Assembly (NCBI RefSeq): GCF_017569205.1
Contig: NZ_CP071870.1
Span: 1,364,001 to 1,428,000, forward strand
Length of the DNA stretch: 64,000 nt
Source of the DNA: Propioniciclava sp. MC1595
Lineage (GTDB): Bacteria; Actinomycetota; Actinomycetes; Propionibacteriales; Propionibacteriaceae
Reading direction: 5' to 3'
Shown here: one piece after another, positions 25,892 through 41,981 of the stretch
How the letters are laid out: each line of letters begins with the position of its first letter
Position numbering within the stretch: the first letter of the stretch is position 1
Made by a program: the position numbers and the translations under genes
Notes under the pieces: generated by a model
The model's input: only the letters and a program-made list of their open reading frames with translations
Database searches by the model: none
Told to the model about the DNA's origin: nothing

Positions 25892-27280
25892 TTGACAGAA
25901 ACTGAGTGGATCCTGCTCGGGGTCGCGCTCGCCTGTGTCCTGGTGGCGGGGTTCGTCACCACGATCGAGACCGCGCTCCAGTCCTTCAGCAAGTCGCGCG
26001 CCGAGGCCCACGTCAAGGACGGCGCCCGCAACGCGGGCAAGCTCCTGCAGGTCATGCAGGACCCGGCGCCCTTCCTGAACACCGCGCTGTTCCTGCGGAT
26101 GGTCTTCGAGATCGCCGCGATCGTGCTCGTCGGCGTGGTCGTTTTCGACCGCTTCGACGCCCTCTGGCAGCGCCTGCTCTACACGATCGCCCCCATGACC
26201 ATCGTGTCGTTCGTGCTGCTCGGCGTCGCCGCCCGCACGCTGGGCCGGCAGCACGCCGACACGGTCGCCCTGCGCACCGTGGGGCTCATCTCGGCCCTCA
26301 CCACCGTCGTCGGGCCGATCCCGCAGGTGCTGATCATCCTCGGCAACCTCGTCACGCCGGGCAAGGGGTTCACCGACGGCCCGTTCAACTCCGAGGCCGA
26401 ACTGCGCGAGATGGTCGACATGGCCGAGGCGTCCGACCTCATCGAGGCGGGCGAGCGCCGCATGATCCACCAGGTCTTCGAGCTGGGCGACACCATCGTC
26501 AAGGAGGTCATGGTCCCGCGCACCGAGATGGTGTGGATCGAGGGAGACAAGACCCTCCGTCAGGGCCTCTCCCTCGCCCTGCGCAGCGGCTACTCCCGCA
26601 TCCCCGTCATCGGCAACGACGTCGACGACGTGCTGGGCATCCTCTACCTCAAGGACCTCATCCGCCGCTCCTACGACAACCCCACCTCGCAGTCGACCGA
26701 GACCGTCGAGTCGCTCATGCGGCCGCCGACGTTCTGCCCCGACTCCAAGCCGGTGGACGCCCTGCTCAAGGAGATGCAGCTCACCCGCAGCCACGTCGTC
26801 ATCGTCGTCGACGAGTTCGGCGGCACCGCCGGCCTGGCCACGATCGAGGACATCCTCGAGGAGATCGTCGGCGAGATCGTCGACGAGTACGACGAGGAGA
26901 TCCCGCCGCACGTGCAGCTGGCCGACGGCCGGTTCCGCGTCTCCAGCCGCCTGCCCGTCGACGAACTCGGTGAGCTGTTCGGCCTGCGCGTCGACGACGA
27001 GGACGTCGACACTGTCCTGGGCCTCATGGCCAAGGAGCTCAACAAGATCCCGATCCCCGGCTCGGCCGTGGTCTGGGAGGGCATCGAGCTGGTTGCCGAG
27101 CGCGCCTCTGGGCGCCGCCACGCCATCCAGACCGTGGTGGCCGGCCTGATCGACGAGTCGGCCGACTCCGACACCGCGGTCGACGCCACCGTCGAGCTGG
27201 CTGCCGTGTCGGCCAGCGAGTCCGGACGCCGCCGGCTCGACACGCGCTCCCCGGCGACCCCGACCAAGGAGGACGCGTGA
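25892..27280 (+). CDS. CNNM/CorC (HlyC) family protein with CBS pair
   Basis: A 462-residue membrane protein. The N-terminal CNNM/DUF21 domain (~5-160) has three or four spans (for example ILLGVALACVLVAGFVTTIE). Tandem CBS domains at ~190-330 carry VMVPRTEMVWIEG and GYSRIPVIG, and the CorC_HlyC domain follows (ADGRFRVSSRLPVDEL). Relatives act in magnesium or cobalt efflux and resistance, despite the old name hemolysin. The TTG start is used because no ATG or GTG lies in frame nearby; an AGGGAG is 15 nt upstream, which is long. A ~40-residue polar tail follows. The next gene, era, overlaps by 4 nt (GTGA), a common actinobacterial order. Confidence 0.88.
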   Translation: MTETEWILLGVALACVLVAGFVTTIETALQSFSKSRAEAHVKDGARNAGKLLQVMQDPAPFLNTALFLRMVFEIAAIVLVGVVVFDRFDALWQRLLYTIAPMTIVSFVLLGVAARTLGRQHADTVALRTVGLISALTTVVGPIPQVLIILGNLVTPGKGFTDGPFNSEAELREMVDMAEASDLIEAGERRMIHQVFELGDTIVKEVMVPRTEMVWIEGDKTLRQGLSLALRSGYSRIPVIGNDVDDVLGILYLKDLIRRSYDNPTSQSTETVESLMRPPTFCPDSKPVDALLKEMQLTRSHVVIVVDEFGGTAGLATIEDILEEIVGEIVDEYDEEIPPHVQLADGRFRVSSRLPVDELGELFGLRVDDEDVDTVLGLMAKELNKIPIPGSAVVWEGIELVAERASGRRHAIQTVVAGLIDESADSDTAVDATVELAAVSASESGRRRLDTRSPATPTKEDA

Positions 27281-28317
27281 GCGACCAGACGCCCGACACC
27301 CAGCCCGACGACGGCTTCGACACCGAGGGACTGGACGCCGCCGAGCTCGCCCTGCTGCGCTCGGCCGGCGCGCCCGCGCCCGGCCCGATCCCGTTCCCCA
27401 AGGGCTTCCGCTCCGGTTTCGCCTGCTTCGTCGGACGCCCCAACGCCGGCAAGTCGACGCTGACGAACGCGATCGTGGGGGAGAAGATCGCGATCACCTC
27501 CTCCAAGCCCCAGACCACCCGCCGGATCATCCGCGGCGTGGTGAACCGGCCGGACGCCCAGCTGGTCCTGGTCGACACCCCCGGCCTGCACCGCCCGCGC
27601 ACTCTGCTCGGCGAGCGCCTCAACGACCTCGTCTACGAGACCTGGTCCACCGTCGACGTGATCGGCGTCTGCCTGCCCACCAGCCAGCGCATCGGCCCCG
27701 GCGACGAGTACCTGCTCTCCGAGATCGCCAAGCTTCCCCGGCGCCCCAAGCTGGTGGCGCTCGCCACCAAGACCGACCTCGTCTCGCCCGAACGCATCGC
27801 CCAGCACCTGGTCAAGATCATGTCGCTGGAGGAGGAGCTCGGCATCCGCTGGGAGACGGTCATCCCGGTCAGCGCCCTGACCGGCGACCAGGTCGACATC
27901 GTCGTGTCCGAGCTGATGGCGCACCTGCCCGACGGCCCGCCGCTGTACCCCGAGGGCGAGGTCACGGACGAGCCCACCGACACCCGCATCGCCGAGTTCA
28001 TCCGCGAGGCGGCGCTCGAGGGCGTCTCCGAGGAGCTGCCCCACTCGATCGCGGTCGTCATCGACGAGATGAAGCTGCGCGAGGGGCGGCCGGAGGACAA
28101 GCCGCTGATGGACGTCTTCGCCAGCATCGTGGTCGAGCGCGAGTCCCAGAAGGGGATCATCATCGGCCACCGCGGCGAGCGGCTGAAGCAGGTCGGCCAG
28201 GAGGCGCGCCTGCAGGCCAAGCAGCTGCTGGGCATGCCGGTCCACCTCTCCCTCCACGTCAAGGTGCTGTCGGACTGGCAGCGCGACCCCAAGCACCTCA
28301 ACCGCCTGGGCTTCTAG
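27277..28317 (+). CDS. era: GTPase Era
   Basis: A 346-residue Era, the GTPase that binds 16S rRNA during 30S assembly. G1 is GRPNAGKST near residue 55, the effector loop QTTRRI, G3 DTPGLH, G4 TKTD and the KH domain IIIGHRGERLKQVGQEAR. The N-terminus has an extra ~45 acidic residues ahead of the G domain, common in actinobacterial Era. The GTG overlaps the CorC stop. Confidence 0.95.
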   Translation: MSDQTPDTQPDDGFDTEGLDAAELALLRSAGAPAPGPIPFPKGFRSGFACFVGRPNAGKSTLTNAIVGEKIAITSSKPQTTRRIIRGVVNRPDAQLVLVDTPGLHRPRTLLGERLNDLVYETWSTVDVIGVCLPTSQRIGPGDEYLLSEIAKLPRRPKLVALATKTDLVSPERIAQHLVKIMSLEEELGIRWETVIPVSALTGDQVDIVVSELMAHLPDGPPLYPEGEVTDEPTDTRIAEFIREAALEGVSEELPHSIAVVIDEMKLREGRPEDKPLMDVFASIVVERESQKGIIIGHRGERLKQVGQEARLQAKQLLGMPVHLSLHVKVLSDWQRDPKHLNRLGF

Positions 28318-28321
28318 GGCC

Positions 28322-29488
28322 ATGCGCCGCTGGGTGCTCTTCGTCGCCGCGCGGATCCGGCAGGGGGGACGCCGGGTCGGCGGCTCGTTCGTGCCCATCC
28401 TCCAGTCCGCCGTCGCGGCGGCCATCGCCTACGTGATCGCCGAGCAGGTCTTCGGACGCCCCGCGCCCCTGTTCGCCCCCATCGCGGCCTGGGTGTGTCT
28501 GGGCTTCAAGGCCGACCGCGTGCCCCGAAAGGTCGCCGAGCTCGGCGTCGGCGCGACGGCCGGCGTCCTGATCGGAGAGTTCTTCGCCGCCTGGCTCGAC
28601 GTCGGCTGGTGGCAGGTCGGACTTGCCCTCCTCGTCGGCGCGCTTCTGGGCCGGTTCCTCGACCGCGGCGACCTCACCACGATCCAGGGCGGCGTGAACG
28701 CCGTGGTCGTGGTCAGCATGTCGTGGCTGACGTCGGTGACCGGCGGGGTCACCGGCCGCTGGGTCGAGGCGCTGGTCGGCGCCGGCGTCGCCCTGGTCGT
28801 GGCCGCCCTGCTGCCGCGCAACCCCACTGCCCGGCCGCGCCGGTACGCCCGATCCACGCTCACCGAGTACGCGACGCTCCTCGGCGTGGTGGGCCGCGGG
28901 CTACGCGCCGGCGACGTGCAACTCCTCGCCGACGCCCGGGGCCAGCGGCGGGCCGTGGCCGAGCTCATGGTCGACTGGGAGGAGACCCTCACCACCGCGC
29001 GCGAGGTCGTCGCCATCAACCCCACGCTGCGGCGGTACCGCCCCGAGGTGGCCGAGCTCAGCCGGGTGTTCCGCCTCCTGCAGCGCACCCAGCGGGCCTC
29101 CTACCTGCTCGCCCGTCAGGGGCTGGCCATGACCGAGGAGGTCGGGCCCATGCCCGAGGTGGGCGAGGCCCTCATGGAGGTGTCCACGGCCCTGAACTCG
29201 CTGGCCGGGGCCGTCGGCCACTGGAACCGGCCCGTCCGCGCCCGCGCGATCCTCCTCGCCGTGGCCCGGACGGCTGCCCCGTCGGAGGTCGAGGGCGGCG
29301 ACTGGCGCCCGGTCGCGCTCCTCTCGCTGCTGCGCGCGGTGGTCGTCGACCTGCTGCAGGTCACCGGACTCTCCCGGGCGCAGGCCCGCGACGCGCTGGC
29401 CGACACGTGGGGGCGTCCCTTCGAGGACCGGGACGCCGAGCTCACCCCCGGCGAGAGCGACGACGACGCCTCACCCCTGTGGGGCTGA
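28322..29488 (+). CDS. FUSC / aromatic acid exporter-like membrane protein
   Basis: A 388-residue protein with about six membrane spans in the first ~165 residues (FVPILQSAVAAAIAYVIAEQ, APLFAPIAAWVCLGF, VGLALLVGALLGRFL, ALVGAGVALVVAALL). A mainly helical cytoplasmic domain follows. This half-sized ArAE/FUSC layout is typical of actinobacterial inner-membrane proteins whose substrate is unknown; E. coli relatives export aromatic carboxylic acids. It starts 4 nt after era, so it is probably co-transcribed and translationally coupled. Confidence 0.8.
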   Translation: MRRWVLFVAARIRQGGRRVGGSFVPILQSAVAAAIAYVIAEQVFGRPAPLFAPIAAWVCLGFKADRVPRKVAELGVGATAGVLIGEFFAAWLDVGWWQVGLALLVGALLGRFLDRGDLTTIQGGVNAVVVVSMSWLTSVTGGVTGRWVEALVGAGVALVVAALLPRNPTARPRRYARSTLTEYATLLGVVGRGLRAGDVQLLADARGQRRAVAELMVDWEETLTTAREVVAINPTLRRYRPEVAELSRVFRLLQRTQRASYLLARQGLAMTEEVGPMPEVGEALMEVSTALNSLAGAVGHWNRPVRARAILLAVARTAAPSEVEGGDWRPVALLSLLRAVVVDLLQVTGLSRAQARDALADTWGRPFEDRDAELTPGESDDDASPLWG

Positions 29489-29520
29489 GTGGGATGCTGG
29501 GGCGAGGACGACCGCGCCGC

Positions 29521-30210
29521 GTGAGATCACCGCCCCCGTCGAGCTGGTCCGCCCCGACGGGCGCCTGAACCCGGACGCCGTGGGCTGGAGCCGGCGTCCC
29601 CTCCACGACACCTCCGGGGTGAAGCGCGGCCTGCGTGGCCTCGGCCGCAACAAGCGCTGGGAGTACTGGCTGGTGACCACCCCCGAGGTGCTCGTCTCGC
29701 TCACGCTCTCCGACATCGACTACGCGGGCGTGCACACCGTCTGGGCCTACGAGCGGGCCACCGGCCGTCGCGTCGACGAGTCCGCGGTGGTGCCGTTCGC
29801 ATGGCACACCGACCTCCCCGGGTCGCTGGGCGCCGGGGTCGCCGAGGCCGGCTCGCGCGGCTTGGCCGGGCGCACCGAGGAGACGGCCGGCGGCACCCGG
29901 CTGCGGGCCCAGGCCGAGGGCGTCCGGTTCGACGTCACCGCAGGACGCCTCGGGGCCGGTGGCCGTACTCGATGTGGTGGAACTGGGCCGCCGGGGCCGG
30001 CCACACCGCCGACGGCCGGGCGCTGGGGCTGCAGTTCGGCGGCAAGTGGACCGACGGCACCGGCCAGCGCGAGAACGCCGTCGTGGTGGACGGCACGCTG
30101 TTCCCGCTGCACGATTCGGCACGTGGCACGGCACCGTCACCGCCGGGGGAGAGCAGCTGGAGGTCGACGGCGTGCTGGGCTTCGCGGAGGACGTCCGCAA
30201 CCGCTGGTGA
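29521..30210 (+). pseudogene. Decayed DUF2804 gene (three frames, internal deletions)
   Basis: Three pieces of one DUF2804 protein follow each other in different frames. Piece 1 (~29523-29950) reads EITAPVELVRPDGRLNPDAV, GWSRRPLHDTSG and NKRWEYWLVTTPEVL. Piece 2 (~29951-30119) reads RGRWPYSMWWNWAAGAG and GGKWTDGTGQRENAVVVDG. Piece 3 (~30112-30210) reads RFGTWHGTVTAGG and ends GFAEDVRNRW with a normal stop. Compared with the family as I remember it, about 60 residues are missing at each junction, and no start codon is in frame with piece 1. I read this as a gene broken by at least two deletions. DUF2804 proteins are of unknown function. The order and C-terminal end are otherwise intact. Confidence 0.72.
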
Positions 30211-30252
30211 GGAGGGGGTTGCCAGCGCGGTCCGCCGTCACGTACCGTTGAA

Positions 30253-30268
30253 ATACCCAGGGGGGTAT
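30253..30268 (+). promoter_or_regulatory. CsoR/CstR-type operator upstream of the SQR-like gene
   Basis: ATACCCAGGGGGGTAT is an inverted repeat (ATACCC-N4-GGGTAT) resembling the operators of CsoR-family repressors (CsoR for Cu(I), CstR for persulfide). A -35-like TTGAAA overlaps its left edge at 30248-30253. It is 38 nt before the ATG of a sulfide:quinone-oxidoreductase-like gene, which favours the persulfide sensor CstR. No CsoR-family gene lies in the window. Confidence 0.6.
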
Positions 30269-30306
30269 GGCATCGACGAGGATGCCGACGGAACGGGGGA
30301 GCACAC

Positions 30307-31764
30307 ATGGCACGCACGGTCATCCTCGGCGCGGGGGTCTCGGGGCACACGGCGGCGCTGCACCTGCGGCGCCTGCTCGGCAAGGAGCACGAGGTCGTCG
30401 TCGTGACGCCGAACAGCCAGTGGAACTGGATCCCCTCCAACATCTGGGTGGGGGTCGGCACGATGCCGAAGAAGGACGTCGTGTTCCCGCTCGCCCCGGT
30501 CTACGCCAAGCAGGGGATCACCTACGTGCAGGCGCTGGGCCGCACGATCTGGCCACACGGCGATGCCGACAGCCCCCAGGGCGCCGTCGACGTCGAGTAC
30601 ACCTCGCCCGAGCGGCGCGGCGAGACCGAGCGCCTGCGCTACGACTACCTGATCAACGCCACCGGCCCGAAACTCAACTTCGGCGCCACCCCGGGGCTGG
30701 GCCCCGACGCAGGCCACACCGTGTCGGTGTGCACCGCCGACCACGCCGTGCACGCGGCGGCCGAGCTCGCGGCGTCCATCGAGCGGATGAAGGCCGGTCA
30801 GCGCCAGGTCATGGTGGTCGGTACCGGGCACGGCGCCTGCACCTGCGAGGGCGCCGCCTTCGAGTACGTCTTCAACGTCGAGCACGAGGTGCGCAAGGCC
30901 GGCGTGCGCGACCTCGCCGAGATTATCTTCCTGACCAACGAGTACGAGCTGGGCGACTTCGGGGTCGGGGGCATGGAGTTCGAGGAGAACGGGTTCCGCA
31001 CCACCGGCAAGATCTGGACCGAGTCGCTGTTCCGCGAGCGCGGCGTGCGCGCCATCACCGGCGCGGGCTGCACCCGGATCGAGGAGGGGCTGATCCACTA
31101 CGAGCTGCTGGACGGCACCGAGCACACCCAGGCGTTCGACTTCGCGATGCTCCTCCCGCCGTTCTCCGGGGTCGGGCTCAAGGCGTCCGACCGGGACGGC
31201 ACCGACATCACGGACAAGCTCTTCGCGCCCAACGGCCTGATGCGGGTGGACGCCGACTACTCGGGCAAGGCGTACGAGGAGTGGAAGGCGTCCGACTGGC
31301 CCCGGACCTACCAGGTGCCCGGTCTGGACAACGTCTGGGCGGTCGGCATCGCGTTCGCCCCGCCGCACCCGATCAGCAAGCCGCGCAAGAGCCCGAAGGG
31401 GACCGTCATCTCGCCGGCCCCGCCGCGCACCGGCATGCCGTCGGGCGTGATGGGCAAGACCGTTGCGATGACCATCGCCGACCGGGTGAAGGGGAGGGCC
31501 AAGCCGCCGCACGAGGCGTCCATGGCGAACATGGGGGCAGCCTGCGTGGCCTCGGCAGGCACCGGCCTGTTCGAGGGCTCGGCCGCGGCGATCACGATGA
31601 TGCCGGTGGTGCCCGACCATGAGCGCTATCCCGAGACCGGTCGCGACCTCGGCGAGACCAAGGGCGAGATCGGCCTCGCCGGCCACTGGATGAAGGCCTC
31701 GCTGCACCACCTGTTCCTGTACAAGGCCAAGGCCCTCCCGGGCTGGCAGATGATCCCGGAGTGA
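30307..31764 (+). CDS. FAD-dependent oxidoreductase, sulfide:quinone oxidoreductase-like
   Basis: A 485-residue flavoprotein of the two-dinucleotide-binding-domain class. The N-terminal FAD site is VILGAGVSGHTAAL, a second Rossmann-type motif is VMVVGTGHGACTCEGAAFEY, and the C-terminal FAD region is PGLDNVWAVGIAFAPP. Cys residues in SVCTAD and GACTCEG are candidates for the redox pair used by SQR enzymes to oxidise sulfide to polysulfide. The tail (HWMKASLHHLFLYKAKALPG) is amphipathic, as expected for a monotopic membrane enzyme passing electrons to quinone. The CsoR/CstR-like operator upstream supports a role in sulfide detoxification. The exact SQR type is not determined. Confidence 0.8.
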   Translation: MARTVILGAGVSGHTAALHLRRLLGKEHEVVVVTPNSQWNWIPSNIWVGVGTMPKKDVVFPLAPVYAKQGITYVQALGRTIWPHGDADSPQGAVDVEYTSPERRGETERLRYDYLINATGPKLNFGATPGLGPDAGHTVSVCTADHAVHAAAELAASIERMKAGQRQVMVVGTGHGACTCEGAAFEYVFNVEHEVRKAGVRDLAEIIFLTNEYELGDFGVGGMEFEENGFRTTGKIWTESLFRERGVRAITGAGCTRIEEGLIHYELLDGTEHTQAFDFAMLLPPFSGVGLKASDRDGTDITDKLFAPNGLMRVDADYSGKAYEEWKASDWPRTYQVPGLDNVWAVGIAFAPPHPISKPRKSPKGTVISPAPPRTGMPSGVMGKTVAMTIADRVKGRAKPPHEASMANMGAACVASAGTGLFEGSAAAITMMPVVPDHERYPETGRDLGETKGEIGLAGHWMKASLHHLFLYKAKALPGWQMIPE

Positions 31765-31769
31765 GGACG

Positions 31770-31946
31770 ATGACCCACAACGAACACGCCACCATCGGCA
31801 ACATCGACCACGTCATCGCGGCCGCGCCGCTGCCGACCAGGGCCACGCTCCGCCGGCGGTTCAATCCGGTCTGGCAGCTGTTCCGTGGTGCCGCGTTGAT
31901 GATGCGCATCATGCGGATGGTCATCAAGGGGCACTCCGGCCACTGA
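31770..31946 (+). CDS. Small basic protein following the SQR-like gene
   Basis: A 58-residue protein, MTHNEHATIGNIDHVIAAAP at its start and a Met/Arg-rich amphipathic C-terminal helix (RGAALMMRIMRMVIKGHSGH). It begins 5 nt after the SQR-like stop, with GAGGA just upstream, so it is almost certainly in the same operon. I do not recognise a named family. The positively charged hydrophobic end suggests peripheral membrane binding, perhaps with the flavoprotein. An in-frame GTG at 31761 overlaps the SQR-like stop and is less likely as a start. Confidence 0.65.
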   Translation: MTHNEHATIGNIDHVIAAAPLPTRATLRRRFNPVWQLFRGAALMMRIMRMVIKGHSGH

Positions 31947-31964
31947 GCGGCTGGCGCGCTCCTG

Positions 31965-31970
31965 CATACT
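31965..31970 (+). promoter_or_regulatory. -10 box within a hairpin before the CNNM operon
   Basis: CATACT, 7 nt before an ATG at 31978. It lies in the loop of GCGCTCC-N8-GGAGCGC (31956-31977), so hairpin and promoter overlap. Confidence 0.4.
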
Positions 31971-31977
31971 GGAGCGC

Positions 31978-32037
31978 ATGCCGCAACCTGCACCGGAGGG
32001 TTCCCATAGTCCTTGTGATCTCGGAGCCGCCCCGTGA
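31978..32037 (+). CDS. Putative leaderless 19-codon upstream ORF coupled to the CNNM gene
   Basis: ATG at 31978 follows a -10-like CATACT by 7 nt, the leaderless spacing used throughout this window. It opens a frame encoding MPQPAPEGSHSPCDLGAAP whose TGA overlaps the downstream GTG at 32034 (GTGA). If used, ribosomes loading on the leaderless ATG would reinitiate at the CNNM gene, which has no good SD of its own. No family is recognisable. It may be only a loading device, or a regulatory peptide. Confidence 0.45.
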   Translation: MPQPAPEGSHSPCDLGAAP

Positions 32038-33389
32038 CACCCGTCGTCTCGCTCATCGTCGGCGTCGTCGTGGTCTTCGCGATCACCGTCGCCACCGGGT
32101 ACTTCGTGGCCCAGGAGTTCGCCTACGTCGCCGTCGACCGCTCCCGCCTGGCCAGTCGTGCCGCCGCGGGTGACGAGAAGGCAGAACGCACCCTGGGCAT
32201 CACCCGCCGCACCTCGTTCATGCTGTCGGGCGCCCAGCTCGGCATCACCGTCACCGGACTCCTCGTCGGCTACGTCGCCGAACCCCTGATCGGCCAGGCC
32301 CTCGGCTCGCTGGTCAGCGGCGGCGCCAGCACCGCCATCGCCGTCACCATCGGCGGCATCGTCGCGATCGTGTTCTCGACGCTGGTGCAGATGCTGTTCG
32401 GCGAGCTCTTCCCCAAGAACTACGCGATCGCGAAGTCGGCGGAGGTGGCCGACGCGCTCACCCCGTCCACGCGCCTGTACCTGACGATCTTCGGCCCCCT
32501 GATTTGGATCTTCGACAAGTCCGCCGAGCTGCTGCTGCGCGCGCTGCGCATCGAGCCCGTCCACGACGTCGAGGACACGGCCTCGGCCACCGACCTCGAG
32601 CGCGTCGTGGACGCCTCGCGCCGCGACGGGACCCTGTCGGAGGAACTGGGCCTCATCATCGACCGGATCATCGACTTCCCGCGCCGCGACGTGCAGCACG
32701 CCATGGTGCCCCGGGTCGCCGTCGACACCGTGCGCGACACCGCGACGGTGGCCGAGGTCCGCGCGCTGATGGCCACCGGCCACACCCGCTACCCGGTGCT
32801 CGACCCCGAGGAGGGCATCGTCGGCGTCGTCGCGCTCGTCGACGTGCTGGACGCCACCGACCGCCCCGACGAACCCGTCACCACCATCGCCCGTGAGGCG
32901 CTGGTCCTGCCCGAGTTCATGCCGCTGCCGGACGCCCAGCAGGAGCTGCGCGACACCGGCCGGGAGATGGCCTGCGTCGTCGACGAGTTCGGCAGCTTCA
33001 CCGGCGTCGTCACGCTGGAGGACCTCGTCGAGGAGATCGTCGGCGAGCTGACCGACGAGCACGACCCCGACGACCCCGACTACCTGCCGAGCGAGACGGA
33101 CGGCGTGTGGGTGATGGCCGGTGACGTGCACGTCGACGAGGTCGAGCGCGCGCTCGGGCTCGACATGCCGCCCGGCGACCACGAGACCATCGCGGGCCTG
33201 ATCATCCAGGTGCTCGGCGCCCTCCCCGAGGTGGGGGAGACGGTCACCCTCGACCTCGAACCGACCGCCGCCCAGCTCGCCCTCGACGGCGACGCCCGGG
33301 CCCGGCGGGTGCTCATCGAGGTGCTCGCCATCGAACGCCACGTGCCCTCGCGGGTGCGCGTGAGCCTCCCGGACGGAGACCCCGCATGA
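32034..33389 (+). CDS. CNNM/CorC (HlyC) family protein with CBS pair and CorC domain
   Basis: A 451-residue membrane protein. The CNNM domain (~1-190) has spans such as VSLIVGVVVVFAITVATGYF and TIGGIVAIVFSTLVQMLFGELFPK (shown in part), with the conserved GELFPK. CBS domains at ~215-335 contain HAMVPRVAVDTV and HTRYPVLDPEEG, and the CorC domain follows (DGVWVMAGDVHVDEVERALG). It probably takes part in divalent-cation efflux or membrane repair. The GTG start is coupled to the upstream 19-codon ORF and its stop overlaps the next ATG, so this and the next gene form a tandem pair. Confidence 0.88.
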   Translation: MTPVVSLIVGVVVVFAITVATGYFVAQEFAYVAVDRSRLASRAAAGDEKAERTLGITRRTSFMLSGAQLGITVTGLLVGYVAEPLIGQALGSLVSGGASTAIAVTIGGIVAIVFSTLVQMLFGELFPKNYAIAKSAEVADALTPSTRLYLTIFGPLIWIFDKSAELLLRALRIEPVHDVEDTASATDLERVVDASRRDGTLSEELGLIIDRIIDFPRRDVQHAMVPRVAVDTVRDTATVAEVRALMATGHTRYPVLDPEEGIVGVVALVDVLDATDRPDEPVTTIAREALVLPEFMPLPDAQQELRDTGREMACVVDEFGSFTGVVTLEDLVEEIVGELTDEHDPDDPDYLPSETDGVWVMAGDVHVDEVERALGLDMPPGDHETIAGLIIQVLGALPEVGETVTLDLEPTAAQLALDGDARARRVLIEVLAIERHVPSRVRVSLPDGDPA

Positions 33390-34441
33390 CGCCCCTCGAG
33401 ACCGGCATGGGCGGATGGGCCGTCGCCGGCTGGACCGCCCTGCTCATCGTGCTGAGCGCCTTCTTCGTGGCCGCCGAGTTCGCCCTGATGGCCGCGAAGC
33501 AGCACCGCCTCGAGGAGCGCGCGGGGTCGGCCGCCGGCCGCGCCGCGCTGCGCAACTCCGCCGAGCTGACGCTCGTGCTGGCCGGCTCCCAGCTCGGCAT
33601 CACCGTCTGCACGCTGGCGCTCGGTGCCATCACCAAGCCCGCCGTGCACCACGCGTTGACCCCGCTGCTGGCCACGTGGGGGATCCCCCTCGCCGTGGCC
33701 GACGTGGCCTCCTTCGTGCTGGCCCTGGTGTTCGTCACCTTCCTCCACCTGGTGGTCGGCGAGATGGCCCCCAAGTCGTGGGCGATCGCGCACCCCGAGC
33801 AGTCCTCGGTGCTGCTGGCCCTGCCGATGCGCGCCTTCATGTTCGTGATGCGCCCGATCCTCATCGCGATGAACTCCGCCGCCAACTGGCTGGTGCGCAA
33901 GGCGGGCGCCACCCCGGTCGACGAGCTGTCGGCCGGCCAGGACGCCGCCGGCCTGCGCCAGCTGGTCGAGCACTCCGCGAACGTGGGGGCCCTGGACGCG
34001 CGCTACCACCAGTCCCTGACGCGCGTGCTGACGCTGCGCGACCAGACGGTCGCCGACGTGGTCCCGCAGGGGCAGGAGCTGGCGTGGGTGCCGGCCGACG
34101 CCACGCTCGCCGACGTCCAGGCCGTCACCCTGGAGCACCGCCACCTGCGCGTGCTGCTGCGCGAGGGTGACAGGACGGTGGGCGTCGTCCACGTCCGTGA
34201 CACCCTCGCCGAGCCGGACCTGGTGCGTCCCGCCCGCGACATCGCCCGCGAGCCCGTCCTGCTGCCGCACGACACGCACCTGGCCGAGGCGCTCAAGCGC
34301 ATCCGGCAGGCCCGCACGCAGCTGGCGATCGTCACCCGCGGTGAGGCCGAGCTGGGCGTCATCACCCTGGAGGACGTGCTGCCGGCGCTCATGCCGACCG
34401 CGATCCTGGAGGAGGAACCGGTCGCCGCGGCCGGGCACTGA
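33386..34441 (+). CDS. CNNM family protein lacking the CorC domain
   Basis: A 351-residue paralogue of the preceding gene, in ATGA overlap with it. The CNNM membrane domain (~10-195) includes GWTALLIVLSAFFVAAEFAL and VVGEMAPKSWAIAHPEQS. A CBS pair follows (~210-335), ending in ITLEDVLPALM. The C-terminal CorC_HlyC domain of its neighbour is absent and the protein stops soon after CBS2. This long-plus-short tandem recurs in actinobacteria and suggests a heteromeric transporter; that is an inference. Confidence 0.86.
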   Translation: MTPLETGMGGWAVAGWTALLIVLSAFFVAAEFALMAAKQHRLEERAGSAAGRAALRNSAELTLVLAGSQLGITVCTLALGAITKPAVHHALTPLLATWGIPLAVADVASFVLALVFVTFLHLVVGEMAPKSWAIAHPEQSSVLLALPMRAFMFVMRPILIAMNSAANWLVRKAGATPVDELSAGQDAAGLRQLVEHSANVGALDARYHQSLTRVLTLRDQTVADVVPQGQELAWVPADATLADVQAVTLEHRHLRVLLREGDRTVGVVHVRDTLAEPDLVRPARDIAREPVLLPHDTHLAEALKRIRQARTQLAIVTRGEAELGVITLEDVLPALMPTAILEEEPVAAAGH

Positions 34442-40470
<6,029 letters not shown>

Positions 40471-40499
40471 GGTGGGGGCCTCTCCTTCGGACGGGTTCC

Positions 40500-40505
40500 A
40501 CCGTA
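40500..40505 (-). promoter_or_regulatory. -10-like box for the PEP/pyruvate-binding gene
   Basis: TACGGT on the minus strand, 29 nt before the ATG at 40470, leaving room for the AAGGAGAGG ribosome-binding site. Confidence 0.35.
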
Positions 40506-40506
40506 G

Positions 40507-41973
<1,467 letters not shown>

Positions 41974-41981
41974 TCCCCGGC

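Noticed and set aside
33386-34441. Truncated CNNM pseudogene
   Set aside because: It lacks the CorC domain but has a clean overlap with its neighbour, intact CBS domains and a normal stop; such short partners are common.
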